Assembly: GCF_029227915.1 (NCBI RefSeq)
Contig: NC_079886.1
Location: 13,945,001-14,009,000, forward strand
Direction of reading: 5' to 3'
DNA: 64,000 nt
Origin: Hydractinia symbiolongicarpus
Taxonomy: Eukaryota; Cnidaria; Hydrozoa; Anthoathecata; Hydractiniidae
Positions 24,601 to 35,482 of this stretch are shown in pieces (the stretch's first letter is position 1; every line of letters starts with the position of its first letter). The position numbers and the translations under genes are program-made. The notes below the pieces were generated by a model. It was not told the origin of the DNA. It searched no databases and saw only the letters and a list, made by a program, of their open reading frames with translations.

Positions 24601-26190
24601 CTGCCTGCGCAGGTTACCATTGCACAATTCCTTCCAGTCTCAATGCGCTACAACGTCCCAAGTCGTTTTCATTTACGCCATTGCATTAGAACACTCTTAA
24701 CTACGTGCACAGTCCTATAAAGGCTGTAATATGGCCCTTTGCGGTCTAATAAAAGCCTCACACGTAAATCACGTGGTTACATCTGCCTGCGCAGGTTACC
24801 ATTGGACTGTTCCTTCCAGTCTCGATGCACTACAACGTCCCAAGTTGTTTTCATGAGCGCCGCTGCCTTACAACACTCCTAACTACGTGCACAGTCCTAT
24901 AAAGGCTGTAATATGGCCTTTTGCAGTCTAATAAAGGCCTCATACGTAATTAATGTGGTTCCATCTGCCTGTGCAGGTTACCATTGCAATGTTCTTTCCA
25001 GTCTTATGCGCTACCACGTCCCAAGTCGTTTTCATTAGCGCCGTTGCCTTACAACACTCTTAACTACGTGTGCGCAGTCCAATAAAGGCTGTAATATGGC
25101 CTTTTGCAGTCTAATAAAGGCCTGACACGTAAATCACGTGCTTCCATCTGCTTGCGCAGGTTACCATTGGCCTAGTCCTTCCAGTCTCAATGCGCTACAA
25201 CGTCCCAAGTCGTTTTCATTGGCGCCGTTGCCTTAGAATACTCTTAACTACGTGCACAGTCCTATAAAGGCTGTAATATGGCCTTTTGCAGTCTAATAAA
25301 AGCCTCACACGTAAATCACGTGGTTCCATCTGCCTGCGCAGGTTACCATTGCACTATTCCTTCCAGTTTCAATGCGCTACAACGTCCCAAATCGTTTTCA
25401 TTAGCGCCGTTGCCTTACAACACTCTTAACTACGTGTGCAGTCCTATAAAGGCTGTAATATGGCCTTTTGCAGTCTAATAAAAGCCTCGCACGTAAATCA
25501 CGCGGTTTCACCTGTCTGCGCAGGTTACCATTGGACTAGTCCTTTCAGTCTCGATGCACTACAACGTCCCAAGTTGTTTTCATTAGCGCCTTTGCATTAG
25601 AACACTCTTAACTACGTGCACAGTCCTATAAAGGCTGTAATATGGCCTTTTTTAGTCTAGTAAAAGCCTCACACGTAAATCACGTGGTTCCATCTGCCTG
25701 CGCAAGTTACCATTGGACTATTCCTTCAGTCTCAATGTGCTACAACGTCCCAAGTCGTCTTCATTAGCGCCGTTGCTTTACAACACTATTAACTACGTTC
25801 ACCGTCTTATAAAGGCTGTAATATTGCCTTTTGCGGTCTCATAAAGGCCTCATACGTAATTAATGTGGTTCCATCTGCCTGTGCAGGTTTCCATTGCACT
25901 GTTCTTGCCAGTCTCATGCGCTACCACGTCCCAAGTCGTTTTCATTAGCGCCGTTGACTTACAACACTCTTAACTACGTGTGCGCAGTCCAATAAAGGCT
26001 GTAATATGGCCTTTTGCAGTCGAATAAGGGCTTGACACGTAAATCACGTGCTTCCATCTGCTTGCGCAGGTTACCATTGGCCTAGTCCTTCCAGTCTCAA
26101 TGCGCTACAACGTCCCAAGTTGTTTTCATTGGCGCCGTTGCCTTAGAATACTCTTAAATACGTGCACAGTCCTATAAAGCCTGTAATATG
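21691..26190 (+). repeat. Mosaic satellite zone without clean HOR
   Basis: Only satellite monomers are present, in orders that match several other places. The part from about 22100 to 23895 is a copy of 35739-37534. 24.5 kb carries the GCAGATTAATAAAAG marker (24560) typical of HOR-C. 25.28-25.85 kb resembles 17.27-17.7 kb. Monomers with TTCTTGCCAGTCTCATGCG and TTTCCATTGC recur at about 22260, 24260 and 25900. The many one-base losses (CTTCAGTCTC, CTCATGCGC, CTTATGCGC) make spacing drift from multiples of 182. Confidence 0.75.
22100..23895 (+). repeat. ~1.8-kb segment duplicated 13.64 kb downstream, copy 1
   Basis: Matched landmarks sit at a constant 13639-bp offset: TTGCGGTCTCAT at 22194 and 35833, and the otherwise rare CCATGGGACTAG at 22981 and 36620. 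Shared order includes TTCTTG(C/T)CAG, the TTAGTGCCGTCGC monomer, a TGTTATCTTAG monomer, the ACCGCAATACACC junction and the ATAGGGCTGTGGCC monomer. This copy has private changes such as GTCTAAAAAAAGCC near 22745. Confidence 0.82.
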
Positions 26191-26196
26191 GCCTTT

Positions 26197-28250
26197 TGCA
26201 GTCTAATAAAAGCCTCACACGTAAATCACGCGGTTTCACCTGTCTGCGCAAGTTACCATTGGACTAGTTCTTCCAGTCTCAATGCGGGACAACGTCCCAA
26301 GTCGTTTTCATTAGCGCCATTGCATTAGAAGACTCTTAACTACGTGCACAGTCCTATAAAGGCTGTAATATGGCCCTTTGCGGTCTAATAAAAGCCTCAC
26401 ACGTAAATTACGTGGTTCCATCTGCCTGCACAGGTTACCATTGGACTATTCCTTATAGTCTCAATGTGCTACAGCGTCCCAAGTCGTTTTCAATACCGCC
26501 GTTGCTTTACAACACTGTTAACTGCGTGCACAGTCCTATAAAGGCTGTAATATGGCCTTTTGCAGTCTAATAAAGGCGTTGCACGTAAATTACGTGGTTT
26601 CACCTGTCTGCGCAGGTTACCATTGGACTAGTCCTTCCAGTCTCGATGCACTACAACGTCCCAAGTTGTTTTCATTAGCGCCTTCGCATTAGAACACTCT
26701 TAGCTACGTGCACAGTCCAATAAAGGCTGTAATATGGCCTTTTGCAGTCTAATAAAGGCCTCATACGTAATTAATGTGGTTCCATCTGCCTGTGCAGGTT
26801 ACCATTGCAATGTTCTTTCCAGTCTTATGCGCTACCACGTCCCAAGTCTTTTTCATTAGCGCCGTTGCTTTCCAACACAATTAACTGCGTGCACAGTCCT
26901 ATAAAGACCGGAACATACTCTTTTGCAGTCCATAAAGGTCGCACACGTAAATCACGTGGTTTCACCTGCCTGCGCAGGTTACCATTGGACTGTTCCTTCC
27001 AGTCTCGATGCACTACAACGTCCCAAGTCGTTTTCATTAGCGCCGCTGCCTTACAACACTCCTAACTACTTGCACAGTCCTATAAAGGCCGTAATATGGC
27101 CTTTTGCAGTCTAATAAAAACCTCGCACGTAAATCACGCGGTTTCACCTGTCTGCGCAGGTTACCATTGGACTAGTCCTTCCAGTCTCAATGCGCTACAA
27201 CGTCCCAAGTCGTTTTCATTAGCGCCATTGCATTAGAATACTCTTAACTACGTGCACAGTCCTATAAAGGCTGTAATATGGCCTTTTGCAGTCTAATAAA
27301 AGCCTCACACGTAAGTCACGTGGTTCCATCTGCCTGCCCAGGTTACCATTGCACTATTCCTTCCAGTCTCAATGCGCTACAACGTCCCAAATCGTTTTCA
27401 TTAGCGCCGTTGCCTTACAACACTCTTAACTACGTGTGCAGTCCTATAAAGGCTGTAATATGGCCTTTTGCAGTCTAATAAAAGCCTCGCACGTAAATCA
27501 CGCGGTTTCACCTGTCTGCGCAGGTTACCATTGGACTAGTCCTTCCAGTCTCGATGCACTACAACGTCCCAAGTTGTTTTCATTAGCGCCTTTGCATTAG
27601 AACACTCTTAACTACGTGCACAGTCCTATAAAGGCTGTAATATGGCCTTTTTTAGTCTAGTAAAAGCCTCACACGTAAATCACGTGGTTCCATCTGCCTG
27701 CGCAGGTTACCATTGCACAATTCCTTCCAGTCTCAATGCGCTACAACGTCCCAAGTCATTTTCATTAGCGCCATTGCATTAGAACACTCTTAACTACGTG
27801 CACAGTCCTATAAAGGCTGTATTATTGCCCTTTGCGGTCTAATAAAAGCCTCACACGTAAATCACGTGCTTCCATCTGCCTGCGCAGGTTACCATTGGAC
27901 TAGTCCTTCAAGTCTCAATACGCTACAACGTTCCAAGTCGTTTTCATTAGCGCTGTTGTCTTAGAACACTCTTAACTACGTGCACAGTCCTATAAAGGCT
28001 TATGGCCTTTTGCAGTCTAATAAAGGCCTCATGCGTAATTAACGTGCTTCCATCTGCCTGCGCAGGTTACCATTGGCCTAGTGCTTCCAGTCTCAATGCG
28101 CTACAACGCTCCAAGTCGTTTTCATTAGCGCTGTTGCCTTAGAACACTCTTAACTACGTGCACAGTCATATAAAGACCGTAATATACCCTTTTGCAGTCC
28201 AATAAAGGCCGCACACGTAAATCACGCGGTTTCAGCTGCCCGCGCAGGTT
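26197..28250 (+). repeat. Copy of the 16.0-18.2 kb segment
   Basis: The monomer order matches 16.0-18.2 kb: GCGGGACAACG, CAATACCGCC, the TTTCCAACA monomer with ACCGGAACATAC, GTCCATAAAGG with one base lost, CCTGCCCAGG, TTTTTTAGTC, CATGCG and CAGCTGCCCGCGC. The offset is 10193 bp at the start and 10011 bp after one monomer, so the monomer near 16541 is absent here. At about 28000 a 4-bp loss gives GGCTTATGG in place of GGCTGTAATATGG. The match ends near 28250, where GCCCGCGCAGG runs into a GGCCTAGTCC monomer. Confidence 0.8.
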
Positions 28251-28599
28251 ACCATTGGCCTAGTCCTTCCAGTCTCAATGCACTACAACGTCCCAAGTCG
28301 TTTTCCTTAGTGCCGTCGCTTTAGAACACTCTTAACTACGTGCATCGTCCTATAAAGGCTGTAATATGGCCTTTTGCAGTCTAATAAAAGCCTCACACGT
28401 AAATCACGTGGTTCCATCTGCCTGCGCAGGTTACCATTGCACAATTCCTTCCAGTCTCAATGCGCTACAACGTCCCAAGTCGTTTTCATTAGCGCCATTG
28501 CATTAGAACACTCTTAACTACGTGCACAGTCCTATAAAGGCTGTAATATGGCCCTTTGCGGTCTAATAAGAGCCTCATCCGTAAATCACGTGGTTCCAT

Positions 28600-29460
28600 C
28601 TGCCTGCGCAGGTTACCATTGGACTAGTCCTTCCAGTCTCAATGCGCTACAACGTTCCAAGTCGTTTTCATTAGCGCTGTTGCCTTAGAACACTATTAAC
28701 TACGTGCACAGTCCTATAAAGGCTGTAATATGGCCTTTTGCAGTCTAGTAAAAGCCTCACACGTTAATCACGTGGTTCCAACTGCCTGCGCAAGTTACCA
28801 TTAGACTATTCCTTACAGTCTCAATGTGCTACAACGTCCCAAGTCATTTTCATTAGCGCCGCTGCTTTACAACACTATTAACAGCGTGCACAGTCCTATA
28901 AAGACCGTAGCATACCCTTTTGCAGTCCATTAAAGGTCGCACACGTGGACCACGTGGTTTCACCTGCCTGCGCAGGTTACCATTGGACTGTTCCTTCAAG
29001 TCTCGATGCACTACAACGTTCCAAGTGGTTTTCCTTAGCGCAGTGGCCTTAGACCACTCTTAACTACGTGCACAGTCCTATAAAGACCGCAATACACCTT
29101 TTTGCAGTCCAATAAAGGCCGCACACGTAAATCACGCGGTTTCAGCTGCCTGCACCGGTTATCATTGGACTTGTCGTTCCAGTATTAATGCGCTACCACG
29201 TCCCAAGTCGTTTTCATTAGCGCCGCTGCCTTACAACACTCTTAACTACGTGCACAGTCCTTTAAAGGCCGTAATATGGCCTTTTGCAGTCTAATAAAGG
29301 CGTTGCACGTAAATTACGTGGTTTCACCTGTCTGCGCAGGTTACCATTGGACTAGTCCTTCCAGTCTCAATGCGCTACAACGTTCCAAGTGGTTTTCCTT
29401 AGCGCTGTTGCCTTAGAACTCTCTTAACTACGTGCACAGTCCTATAAAGGCTGTAATATG
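28600..29460 (+). repeat. Island of HOR-A monomers within HOR-B/C territory
   Basis: Monomers equivalent to HOR-A 9-10-11-12-13/14 stand in the correct order, more than 15 kb from the main HOR-A block. They include GTAGCATACCC with TTAACAGCGTG, the 15-bp dyad at 28942-28956, GTTCCTTCAAG, CTGCACCGG at about 29150 and GGCGTTGCACG at about 29300. The CTGCACCGG monomer here has GCGCTACC, like 609 and 15180, not the GCGTTACC of the large HOR-A block. It therefore derives from an older or parallel HOR-A form. Confidence 0.8.
28942..28956. other. Outlying 15-bp CACGTGGACCACGTG dyad
   Basis: This is the only copy of the double CACGTG dyad I found outside 1-13 kb. It lies in the HOR-A island and in the same monomer type (11/19) as its relatives. 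Confidence 0.88.
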
Positions 29461-30935
29461 GCCTTTTGCAGTCTAATAAAAGCCTCACACGTAAATTACG
29501 TGGTTCCATCTGCCTGTGCACGTTACCATTGCACTATTCCTTCCAGTCTCAATGCGCTACAACGTCCCAAGTCGTTTTCATTAGCGCCGCTACCTTACAA
29601 CACTCTTAACTACGTTCACAGTCCTATAAAGGCTGTAATATGGCTTTTTGCAGTCTAATAAAAACCTCGCACGTAAATCACGCGGTTTCACCTGTCTGCG
29701 CAAGTTACCATTGGACTAGTTCTTCCAGTCTCAATGCGGGACAACGTCCCAAGTCGTTTTCATTAGCGCCATTGCATTAGAAGACTCTTAACTACGTGCA
29801 CAGTCCTATAAAGGCTGTAATATGGCCCTTTGCGGTCTAATAAAAGCCTCACACGTAAATTACGTGGTTCCATCTGCCTGCACAGGTTACCATTGGACTA
29901 TTCCTTATAGTCTCAATGTGCTACAGCGTCCCAAGTCGTTTTCAATACCGCCGTTGCTTTACAACACTGTTAACTGCGTGCACAGTCCTATAAAGGCTGT
30001 AATATGGCCTTTTGCAGTCTAATAAAGGCGTTGCACGTAAATTACGTGGTTTCACCTGTCTGCGCAGGTTACCATTGGACTAGTCCTTCCAGTCTCGATG
30101 CACTACAACGTCCCAAGTTGTTTTCATTAGCGCCTTCGCATTAGAACACTCTTAGCTACGTGCACAGTCCAATAAAGGCTGTAATATGGCCTTTTGCAGT
30201 CTAATAAATGCCTCATACGTAATTAATGTGGTTCCATCTGCCTGTGCAGGTTACCATTGCAATGTTCTTTCCAGTCTTATGCGCTACCACGTCCCAAGTC
30301 TTTTTCATTAGCGCCGTTGCTTTCCAACACAATTAACTGCGTGCACAGTCCTATAAAGACCGGAACATACTCTTTTGCAGTCCATAAAGGTCGCACACGT
30401 AAATCACGTGGTTTCACCTGCCTGCGCAGGTTACCATTGGACTGTTCCTTCCAGTCTCGATGCACTACAACGTCCCAAGTCGTTTTCATTAGCGCCGCTG
30501 CCTTACAACACTCCTAACTACTTGCACAGTCCTATAAAGGCCGTAATATGGCCTTTTGCAGTCTAATAAAAACCTCGCACGTAAATCACGCGGTTTCACC
30601 TGTCTGCGCAGGTTACCATTGGACTAGTCCTTCCAGTCTCAATGCGCTACAACGTCCCAAGTCGTTTTCATTAGCGCCATTGCATTAGAATACTCTTAAC
30701 TACGTGCACAGTCCTATAAAGGCTGTAATATGGCCTTTTGCAGTCTAGTAAAAGCCTCACACGTAAGTCACGTGGTTCCATCTGCCTGCCCAGGTTACCA
30801 TTGCACTATTCCTTCCAGTCTCAATGCGCTACAACGTCCCAAATCGTTTTCATTAGCGCCGTTGCCTTACAACACTCTTAACTACGTGTGCAGTCCTATA
30901 AAGGCTGTAATATGGCCTTTTGCAGTCTAATAAAA
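29461..30935 (+). repeat. Third copy of the 16-17.5 kb segment
   Basis: The order 15813-17467 is repeated here, and landmarks are 3452 bp after those of the 26.2-28.2 kb copy (26370 to 29822, 26805 to 30257, 27278 to 30730). The dimer member with GCGGGACAACG is at about 29733. The copy ends at about 30935-30955, where a GCCTCGCACG monomer changes within itself to the GTGCTTCC type. This skips two monomers present at 27.48-27.85 kb. Confidence 0.8.
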
Positions 30936-32204
30936 GCCTCGCACGTAAATCACGTGCTTCCATCTGCCTGCGCAGGTTACCATTGGACTAGTCCTTCAAG
31001 TCTCAATACGCTACAACGTTCCAAGTCGTTTTCATTAGCGCTGTTGTCTTAGAACACTCTTAACTACGTGCACAGTCCTATAAAGGCTTATGGCCTTTTG
31101 CAGTCTAATAAAGGCCTCATGCGTAATTAACGTGCTTCCATCTGCCTGCGCAGGTTACCATTGGCCTAGTGCTTCCAGTCTCAATGCGCTACAACGCTCC
31201 AAGTCGTTTTCATTAGCGCTGTTGCCTTAGAACACTCTTAACTACGTGCACAGTCATATAAAGACCGTAATATACCCTTTTGCAGTCCAATAAAGGCCGC
31301 ACACGTAAATCACGCGGTTTCAGCTGCCCGCGCAGGTTACCATTAGACTAGTCCTTCCAGTCTCAATGCACTACAACGTTCCAAGTGGTTTTCCTTAGCG
31401 CTGTTGCCTTAGAACTCTCTTAACTACGTGCACAGTCCAATAAAAGGTGTAATGTAGCCTTTTGCAGTCTAATAAAGGCCTCACACGTAAATCACGTGGT
31501 TCCATCTGCCTGTGCACGTTACCATTGCACTATTCCTTCCAGTCTCAATGCGCTACAACGTCCCAAGTCGTTTTCATTAGCGCCGCTACCTTACAACACT
31601 CTTAACTACGTGCACAGTCCTATAAAGGCTGTAATATGGCCTTTTGCAGTCTAATAAAAACCTAGCACGTAAATCACGCGGTTTCACCTGTCTGCGCAAG
31701 TTACCATTGGACTGTTCCTTCCAGTCTCGATGCACTACAACGTCCCAAGTTGTTTTCTTGAGCGCCGCTGCCTTACAACACTCCTAACTACGTGCACAGT
31801 CCTATAAAGGCCGTAATATGGCCTTTTGCAGTCTAATAAAAGCCTAGCACGTAAATCACGTGGCTTCACCTGTCTGCGCAGTTTACCATTGGACTAGTCC
31901 TTCAAGTCTGAATGCGTTAGAACATCCCAAGTCGTTATCAATAGGGCTGTGGCCTTAGAACTGTCTTAACTATGTGCACAGTCCTATAAAGGCTGTAATA
32001 TGGCCTTTTGCAGTCTAATAAAGGCTTCACACGTAAATCACGTGGTTTCACCTGCCTGCGCAGGTTACCATTGGACTGTTCCTTCCAGTCTCGATGCACT
32101 ACAACGTCCCAAGTTGTTTTCATGAGCGCCGCTGCCTTACAACACTCCTAACTACGTGCACAGTCCTTTAAAGGCTGTAATATGGCCTTTTGCAGTCTAA
32201 TAAA
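30936..32204 (+). repeat. HOR-B unit a (partial; lacks monomer 8)
   Basis: Monomers in order are: chimeric GTGCTTCC (about 30940), CATGCG (about 31110, preceded by the 4-bp-shortened GGCTTATGG), CAGCTGCCCGCGC (31296), CCTGTGCACG (31478), AACCTAGCACG (31659), GCCTAGCACG with GTGGCTTC (31841) and GGCTTCACACG (32022). The AACCTCGCACG/CACGCAG monomer present at about 20020 is missing between the fifth and sixth. Confidence 0.8.
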
Positions 32205-33843
32205 GGCCTCATACGTAATTAATGTGGTTCCATCTGCCTGTGCAGGTTACCATTGCAATGTTCTTTCCAGTCTTATGCGCTACCACGTCCCAAGTCGTTT
32301 TCATTAGCGGCGTTGACTTACAACACTCTTAACTACGTGTGCGCAGTCCAATAAAGGCTCTAATATGGCCTTTTGCAGTCTAATAAAGGCCTGACACGTA
32401 AATCACGTGCTTCCATCTGATTGCGCAGGTTACCATTGGCCTAGTCCTTCCAGTTTCAATGCGCTACAACGTCCCAAGTCATTTTCATTAGCGCCATTGC
32501 ATTAGAACACTCTTAACTACGTGCACAGTCCTATAAAGGCTGTATTATTGCCCTTTGCGGTCTAATAAAAGCCTCACACGTAAATCACGTGCTTCCATCT
32601 GCCTGCGCAGGTTACCATTGGACTAGTCCTTCAAGTCTCAATACGCTACAACGTTCCAAGTCGTTTTCATTAGCGCGGTTGCCTTAGAACACTCTTAACT
32701 ACGTGCACAGTCCTATAAAGGCTGTAATATGGCCTTTTGCAGTCTAATAAAGGCCTCATGCGTAATTAACGTGCTTCCATCTGCCTGTGCAGGTTACCAT
32801 TGGCCTAGTGCTTCCAGTCTCAATGCGCTACAACGCTCCAAGTCGTTTTCATTAGCGCTGTTGCCTTAGAACACTCTTAACTACGTGCACAGTCATATAA
32901 AGACCGTAATATACCCTTTTGCAGTCCAATAAAGGCCGCACACGTAAATCACGCGGTTTCAGCTGCCCGCGCAGGTTACCATTAGACTAGTCCTTCCAGT
33001 CTCAATGCACTACAACGTTCCAAGTGGTTTTCCTTAGCGCTGTTGCCTTAGAACTCTCTTAACTACGTGCACAGTCCAATAAAAGGTGTAATGTAGCCTT
33101 TTGCAGTCTAATAAAGGCCTCACACGTAAATCACGTGGTTCCATCTGCCTGTGCACGTTACCATTGCACTATTCCTTCCAGTCTCAATGCGCTACAACGT
33201 CCCAAGTCGTTTTCATTAGCGCCGCTACCTTACAACACTCTTAACTACGTGCACAGTCCTATAAAGGCTGTAATATGGCCTTTTGCAGTCTAATAAAAAC
33301 CTCGCACGTAAATCACGCAGTTTCACCTGTCTGCGCAGGTTACCATTGGACTGGTCCTTCCATTCTCAATGCGCTTCAACGTCCCAAGCCGTTTTCATTA
33401 GCGCCATTGCATTAGAACACTCTTAACAACGTGCACAGTCCTATAAAGGCTGTAATATGGCCTTTTGCAGTCTAATAAAAGCCTAGCACGTAAATCACGT
33501 GGCTTCACCTGTCTGCGCAGTTTACCATTGGACTAGTCCTTCAAGTCTGAATGCGTTAGAACATCCCAAGTCGTTATCAATAGGGCTGTGGCCTTAGAAC
33601 TGTCTTAACTATGTGCACAGTCCTATAAAGGCTGTAATATGGCCTTTTGCAGTCTAATAAAGGCTTCACACGTAAATCACGTGGTTTCACCTGCCTGCGC
33701 AGGTTACCATTGGACTGTTCCTTCCAGTCTCGATGCACTACAACGTCCCAAGTTGTTTTCATGAGCGCCGCTGCCTTACAACACTCCTAACTACGTGCAC
33801 AGTCCTATAAAGGCTGTAATATGGCCTTTTGCAGTCTAATAAA
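32205..33843 (+). repeat. HOR-B unit b, 1639 bp (9 monomers; lacks monomer 7)
   Basis: The unit starts at the GGCCTCATACG monomer and runs to the next one, 1639 bp later. It goes from the CCTGTGCACG monomer (about 33116) straight to AACCTCGCACG with CACGCAGTTTC (about 33298). The AACCTAGCACG monomer is therefore absent. The remaining nine types follow the order seen at 19.1-21.7 kb. Private differences include AGCGGCGTTGACTT (about 32307), CTGATTGCGC (about 32418) and AAGCCGTTTTC (about 33386). Confidence 0.85.
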
Positions 33844-35482
33844 GGCCTCATACGTAATTAATGTGGTTCCATCTGCCTGTGCAGGTTACCATTGCAATGT
33901 TCTTTCCAGTCTTATGCGCTACCACGTCCCAAGTCGTTTTCATTAGCGCCGTTGCCTTACAACACTCTTAACTACGTGTGCGCAGTCCAATAAAGGCTCT
34001 AATATGGCCTTTTGCAGTCTAATAAAGGCCTGACACGTAAATCACGTGCTTCCATCTGCTTGCGCAGGTTACCATTGGCCTAGTCCTTCCAGTCTCAATG
34101 CGCTACAACGTCCCAAGTCATTTTCATTAGCGCCATTGCATTAGAACACTCTTAACTACGTGCACAGTCCTATAAAGGCTGTATTATTGCCCTTTGCGGT
34201 CTAATAAAAGCCTCACACGTAAATCACGTGCTTCCATCTGCCTGCGCAGGTTACCATTGGACTAGTCCTTCAAGTCTCAATACGCTACAACGTTCCAAGT
34301 CGTTTTCATTAGCGCTGTTGCCTTAGAACACTCTTAACTACGTGCACAGTCCTATAAAGGCTGTAATATGGCCTTTTGCAGTGTAATAAAGGCCTCATGC
34401 GTAATTAACGTGCTTCCATCTGCCTGCGCAGGTTACCATTGGCCTAGTGCTTCCAGTCTCAATGCGCTACAACGCTCCAAGTCGTTTTCATTAGCGCTGT
34501 TGCCTTAGAACACTCTTAACTACGTGCACAGTCATATAAAGACCGTAATATACCCTTTTGCAGTCCAATAAAGGCCGCACACGTAAATCACGCGGTTTCA
34601 GCTGCCCGCGCAGGTTACCATTAGACTAGTCCTTCCAGTCTCAATGCACTACAACGTTCCAAGTGGTTTTCCTTAGCGCTGTTGCCTTAGAACTCTCTTA
34701 ACTACGTGCACAGTCCAATAAAAGGTGTAATGTAGCCTTTTGCAGTCTAATAAAGGCCTCACACGTAAATCACGTGGTTCCATCTGCCTGTGCACGTTAC
34801 CATTGCACTATTCCTTCCAGTCTCAATGCGCTACAACGTCCCAAGTCGTTTTCATTAGCGCCGCTACCTTACAACACTCTTAACTACGTGCACAGTCCTA
34901 TAAAGGCTGTAATATGGCCTTTTGCAGTCTAATAAAAACCTAGCACGTAAATCACGCGGTTTCACCTGTCTGCGCAAGTTACCATTGGACTGTTCCTTCC
35001 AGTCTCGATGCACTACAACGTCCCAAGTTGTTTTCTTGAGCGCCGCTGCCTTACAACACTCCTAACTACGTGCACAGTCCTATAAAGGCCGTAATATGGC
35101 CTTTTGCAGTCTAATAAAAACCTCGCACGTAAATCACGCAGTTTCACCTGTCTGCGCAGGTTACCATTGGACTGGTCCTTCCATTCTCAATGCCCTTCAA
35201 CGTCCCAAGTCGTTTTCATTAGCGCCATTGCATTAGAACACTCTTAACAACGTGCACAGTCCTATAAAGGCTGTAATATGGCCTTTTGCAGTCTAATAAA
35301 GGCTTCACACGTAAATCACGTGGTTTCACCTGCCTGCGCAGGTTACCATTGGACTGTTCCTTCCAGTCTCGATGCACTACAACGTCCCAAGTTGTTTTCA
35401 TGAGCGCCACTGCCTTACAACACTCCTAACTACGTGCACAGTCCTATAAAGGCTGTAATATGGCCTTTTGCAGTCTAATAAA
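33844..35482 (+). repeat. HOR-B unit c, 1639 bp (9 monomers; lacks monomer 9)
   Basis: This has the same start and length as unit b but a different missing monomer. Both AACCTAGCACG (about 34937) and AACCTCGCACG/CACGCAG (about 35117) are present, and the GCCTAGCACG/GTGGCTTC monomer with the ATAGGGCTGTGGCC tail is missing before GGCTTCACACG (about 35303). Equal length with unit b is therefore coincidental loss of one monomer each, not identity. Confidence 0.85.
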
